Part shown: piece after piece, positions 5,302-5,624 of the stretch
Layout: each line of letters begins with the position of its first letter
Position numbering within the stretch: the stretch's first letter is position 1
Assembly: GCA_014894735.1 (NCBI GenBank)
Contig: JADBKX010000068.1
Location: 1-5,624, forward strand
Origin: Candidatus Sediminicultor sextus
GTDB lineage: Bacteria; Atribacterota; Phoenicimicrobiia; Phoenicimicrobiales; Phoenicimicrobiaceae
DNA length: 5,624 nucleotides
Direction: 5' to 3'
Position numbers and translations under genes: made by a program
Notes under the pieces: generated by a model
What the model was told of the DNA's origin: nothing
The model's database searches: none
Seen by the model: the letters and a program-made list of their open reading frames with translations, nothing else

Positions 5302-5325
5302 TAGCGTATAGTTGTGGATTAGCAA
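5298..5325 (-). promoter_or_regulatory. Candidate mnmE promoter
   Basis: On the minus strand, TTGCTA (5320-5325; 4 of 6 to TTGACA) and TATACT (5298-5303; 5 of 6 to TATAAT) are separated by 16 nt. The predicted start near 5291 would leave a leader of about 45 nt. A DnaA-like box (5313-5321) overlaps the spacer and -35. In sequence this AT-rich, such matches can arise by chance. Confidence 0.35.
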
Positions 5326-5519
5326 TACTCTTGCCCTAATTAAACTGAAAATTTATAACGAAGAGCCATAATTCAAGATTTAAAACTTTTCAGATAAGGT
5401 ATTGTCTTTTGCGCAGCATCTAAGTTTAACTGCCGGGCGTTTCTCTTTTTTTTATGAATTCTATGAATCGCGCCCCCGCCTCCTGCATTCTATGTTTTTT
5501 TCTCTTTATTCTGCAATAG

Positions 5520-5547
5520 TTACTATACACGATATACTATATATTGG
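5520..5547 (+). repeat. Dispersed repeat, copy 3 (diverged)
   Basis: It matches 3453-3480 on the same strand at 21 of 28 positions, sharing TTACTATA at the left, ATACTAT in the middle and TGG at the right. It is weaker than the match between copies 1 and 2. The sequence is low in complexity, so common descent is likely but not certain. Confidence 0.4.
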
Positions 5548-5566
5548 TTAATTGTGTTAATTAATG

Positions 5567-5617
5567 GGGTTATCTAATAGATGGGGAGATACCTGCCCCA
5601 CGGTTTTAGAATAACCC
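5567..5617. repeat. Long imperfect hairpin near the window edge
   Basis: GGGTTAT (5567-5573) pairs with ATAACCC (5611-5617). After bulged A5610, CTAA (5574-5577) pairs with TTAG (5606-5609). An inner stem TGGGG (5582-5586) pairs with CCCCA (5596-5600). The total is 16 base pairs in three stacked segments. A CCCT-TG-AGGG palindrome (5615-5624) overlaps the end and is cut by the window boundary. It could be a structured leader, a terminator of a plus-strand unit, or a palindromic intergenic element; no T-run is seen. Confidence 0.5.
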
Positions 5618-5624
5618 TTGAGGG

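Larger units (their letters stand above)
5246..5624. other. mnmE upstream noncoding region (379 bp to window edge)
   Basis: No convincing gene is seen on either strand. From left to right it holds the mnmE ribosome site, TAGTCG/TAGTAT-type degenerate repeats (5262-5310) and a candidate promoter. A one-mismatch DnaA box follows (TAATCCACA, minus strand, 5313-5321). There is a GC-rich patch (5469-5486) flanked by ATTCTATG direct repeats (5458-5465 and 5487-5494), another dispersed-repeat copy (5520-5547), and a long imperfect hairpin (5567-5617). The genes usually upstream of mnmE (jag, yidC, rnpA, rpmH) are not reached. Confidence 0.6.

Noticed and set aside
5458..5494. ATTCTATG direct repeats as a target-site duplication
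   Set aside because: They enclose only 21 bp with no inverted ends or transposase. An 8-bp match in AT-rich DNA is easily chance.

Overview
The window is a compact, AT-rich (roughly one-third G+C by eye) bacterial chromosome segment. All five protein genes lie on the minus strand. Read right to left they are mnmE, a long spacer, rsmG, a second spacer, then parA-parB-amaP. This is the conserved mnmE-(mnmG)-rsmG-parA-parB neighbourhood found beside the replication origin in many bacteria, especially Firmicutes. The AmaP/Asp23-type membrane protein and the Shine-Dalgarno (SD) sequences preceding every gene also suggest a Firmicutes-like lineage. The intergenic DNA, full of degenerate repeats and small palindromes, also resembles that of some low-GC candidate phyla such as Atribacterota, so the taxonomy is a guess.

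Layout: amaP (6-554) follows parB (585-1433) by 30 nt, and parB overlaps the end of parA (1426-2187) by 8 nt, so these form one operon. The 319-bp spacer upstream of parA (2188-2506) holds a near-perfect parS site abutting a TATAAT box, a GAAC-N4-GTTC palindrome and two tandem hairpins. rsmG (2507-3238) starts at TTG. The spacer 3239-3832 between rsmG and mnmE is noncoding. It carries a nested hairpin, degenerate repeats, two nearly identical DnaA-box pairs flanking a 219-bp stretch of about 18% G+C, and a perfect 20-bp parS palindrome. mnmE (3833-5245) follows. Positions 5246-5624 are noncoding and carry a probable mnmE promoter, copies of a dispersed repeat and a long hairpin at the window edge.

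The genes combine chromosome segregation (ParA, ParB, parS), ribosome and tRNA modification (RsmG, MnmE) and an envelope protein (AmaP). The most interesting region is 3494-3785. It looks like a replication origin or a DnaA regulatory cluster with parS next to it, in the place where mnmG usually lies. Against a working origin here, mnmE would face the fork, dnaA is not in view, and no strand-skew switch is obvious. No new defence or mobile system was found.
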